Source of the DNA: Phenylobacterium aquaticum
Lineage (GTDB): Bacteria; Pseudomonadota; Alphaproteobacteria; Caulobacterales; Caulobacteraceae
DNA length: 30,013 bases
Direction of reading: 5' to 3'
Assembly (NCBI RefSeq): GCF_947378715.1
Contig: NZ_CANCLE010000030.1
Location: 1 to 30,013, forward strand
In this document: piece after piece, positions 29,562 to 30,013 of the stretch
How positions within the stretch are numbered: position 1 is the first letter of the stretch
How the letters are laid out: every line of letters starts with the position of its first letter
Position numbers and translations under genes: made by a program
Notes under the pieces: generated by a model
Told to the model about the DNA's origin: nothing
The model's database searches: none
The model's input: the letters and a program-made list of their open reading frames with translations, nothing else

Positions 29562-30013
29562 TTGTCCGAAGATATCCCGCCGCTCCGACTGGAGGGCGTC
29601 AGCCTGACCTTGCCCTCGTCCGCCGGCCAGGTCGAGATTCTGCGCGGCGTGGACCTCAGCGTCGCACCGGGCGAGCGGCTGGCGGTGACCGGGCCGTCGG
29701 GCTCGGGCAAGTCGTCGCTGATCTCGGTGGCGGCCGGGCTGGAGCGCCCCACGGCCGGCAGGGTCGAGGTGTTCGGCCAGGACCTGGCGCGGCTGGACGA
29801 GGACGGGCGCGCGCGCCTGCGCCGAGGGCGGGTGGCGCTGGTGTTCCAGTCCTTCCACCTGCTGCCCAACATGACGGCGGAGGAGAACGTCGCCGCGCCG
29901 CTGGAGATCGCCCGCGCGGCCCAGCCGGAACAGACCGCCCGCCAGTGGCTCGACCGGGTCGGGCTGGCCGCGCGCCTGCGCCACTATCCGCACCAGCTGT
30001 CGGGCGGCGAGCA
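29562..30013 (+). CDS. LolD/YbbA-like ABC transporter ATP-binding protein, N-terminal part
   Basis: This frame runs open into the window end (about 150 residues). After LRLEGVSLTLPSSAGQVEILRGVDLSVAPGERLAVT come Walker A GPSGSGKSS, Q-loop VFQSFHLLPNMTAEENV and the start of the signature LSGGE. The MacB/LolD/YbbA family layout with DLARLDEDGRARLRRGRVALVFQSFHLLP is clear. The start is taken as TTG 29562, with GAGG 5 bases upstream; no in-frame ATG exists between it and the start of the domain. It is divergent from tesA over 68 bp, as with E. coli ybbA. A permease of the YbbP type would be expected to follow outside the window. Confidence 0.88.
   Translation, partial: MSEDIPPLRLEGVSLTLPSSAGQVEILRGVDLSVAPGERLAVTGPSGSGKSSLISVAAGLERPTAGRVEVFGQDLARLDEDGRARLRRGRVALVFQSFHLLPNMTAEENVAAPLEIARAAQPEQTARQWLDRVGLAARLRHYPHQLSGGE

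Overview
The window is about 30 kb of very GC-rich chromosome from an alphaproteobacterium, most likely of the Caulobacterales (Caulobacter/Phenylobacterium-like). This placement is inferred from gene content: a TonB-dependent receptor with a TetR gene, a chemoreceptor ending in WEEF, a FATP-type acyl-CoA ligase, and a GAGCATTTC...GAAATGCTC intergenic hairpin of a kind I recall from alphaproteobacteria. No rRNA, tRNA, CRISPR array, transposase or phage gene was seen.

Left part (1-8200): the 3' end of an acyl-CoA ligase gene, then minus-strand genes only. These are a small secreted NTF2-like protein, a D-threonine aldolase-like PLP enzyme, a 144-bp nested inverted repeat, an aldonolactone oxidase-like flavoenzyme, a TetR regulator, an MFS transporter and a TonB-dependent receptor. 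The flavoenzyme gene and the receptor gene carry near-identical 28-bp upstream sites: a TTGCCA box followed at 16 bp by an inverted repeat. This suggests one TetR-controlled uptake and oxidation regulon for an unidentified, perhaps sugar-lactone-like, compound.

Centre (8250-22100): a TPR-methyltransferase gene lies head-to-head with a GntR/FCD regulator gene. The regulator is followed by a ten-gene plus-strand polyamine locus, tightly packed and mostly overlapping at start/stop codons. It encodes a GSA-type aminotransferase, a gamma-glutamylpolyamine synthetase-like enzyme, a complete putrescine/spermidine ABC importer (binding protein, two permeases, ATPase), a gamma-Glu-GABA hydrolase (PuuD/SpuA), a putrescine aminotransferase (SpuC), a second gamma-glutamylpolyamine synthetase (SpuB/PuuA) and a gamma-glutamylputrescine oxidase (PuuB). 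A perfect 18-bp palindrome overlaps the promoter region just before the first gene, and a degenerate copy precedes the GntR gene. No aldehyde dehydrogenase (PuuC/KauB) is present, so the pathway must be completed from elsewhere.

Right part (22100-30013): convergent to the operon lies the tRNA 2-selenouridine synthase gene (mnmH/selU), divergent from selD. An AraC regulator gene ends tail-to-tail on selD with shared stop bases. Then come a chemoreceptor with two HAMP segments and a WEEF tail, an unrecognised 120-aa protein, a TauD/TfdA dioxygenase, an intergenic repeat that also encodes the last residues of the next gene, a TesA-type lysophospholipase/arylesterase, and a divergent LolD/YbbA-like ABC ATPase cut by the window end.
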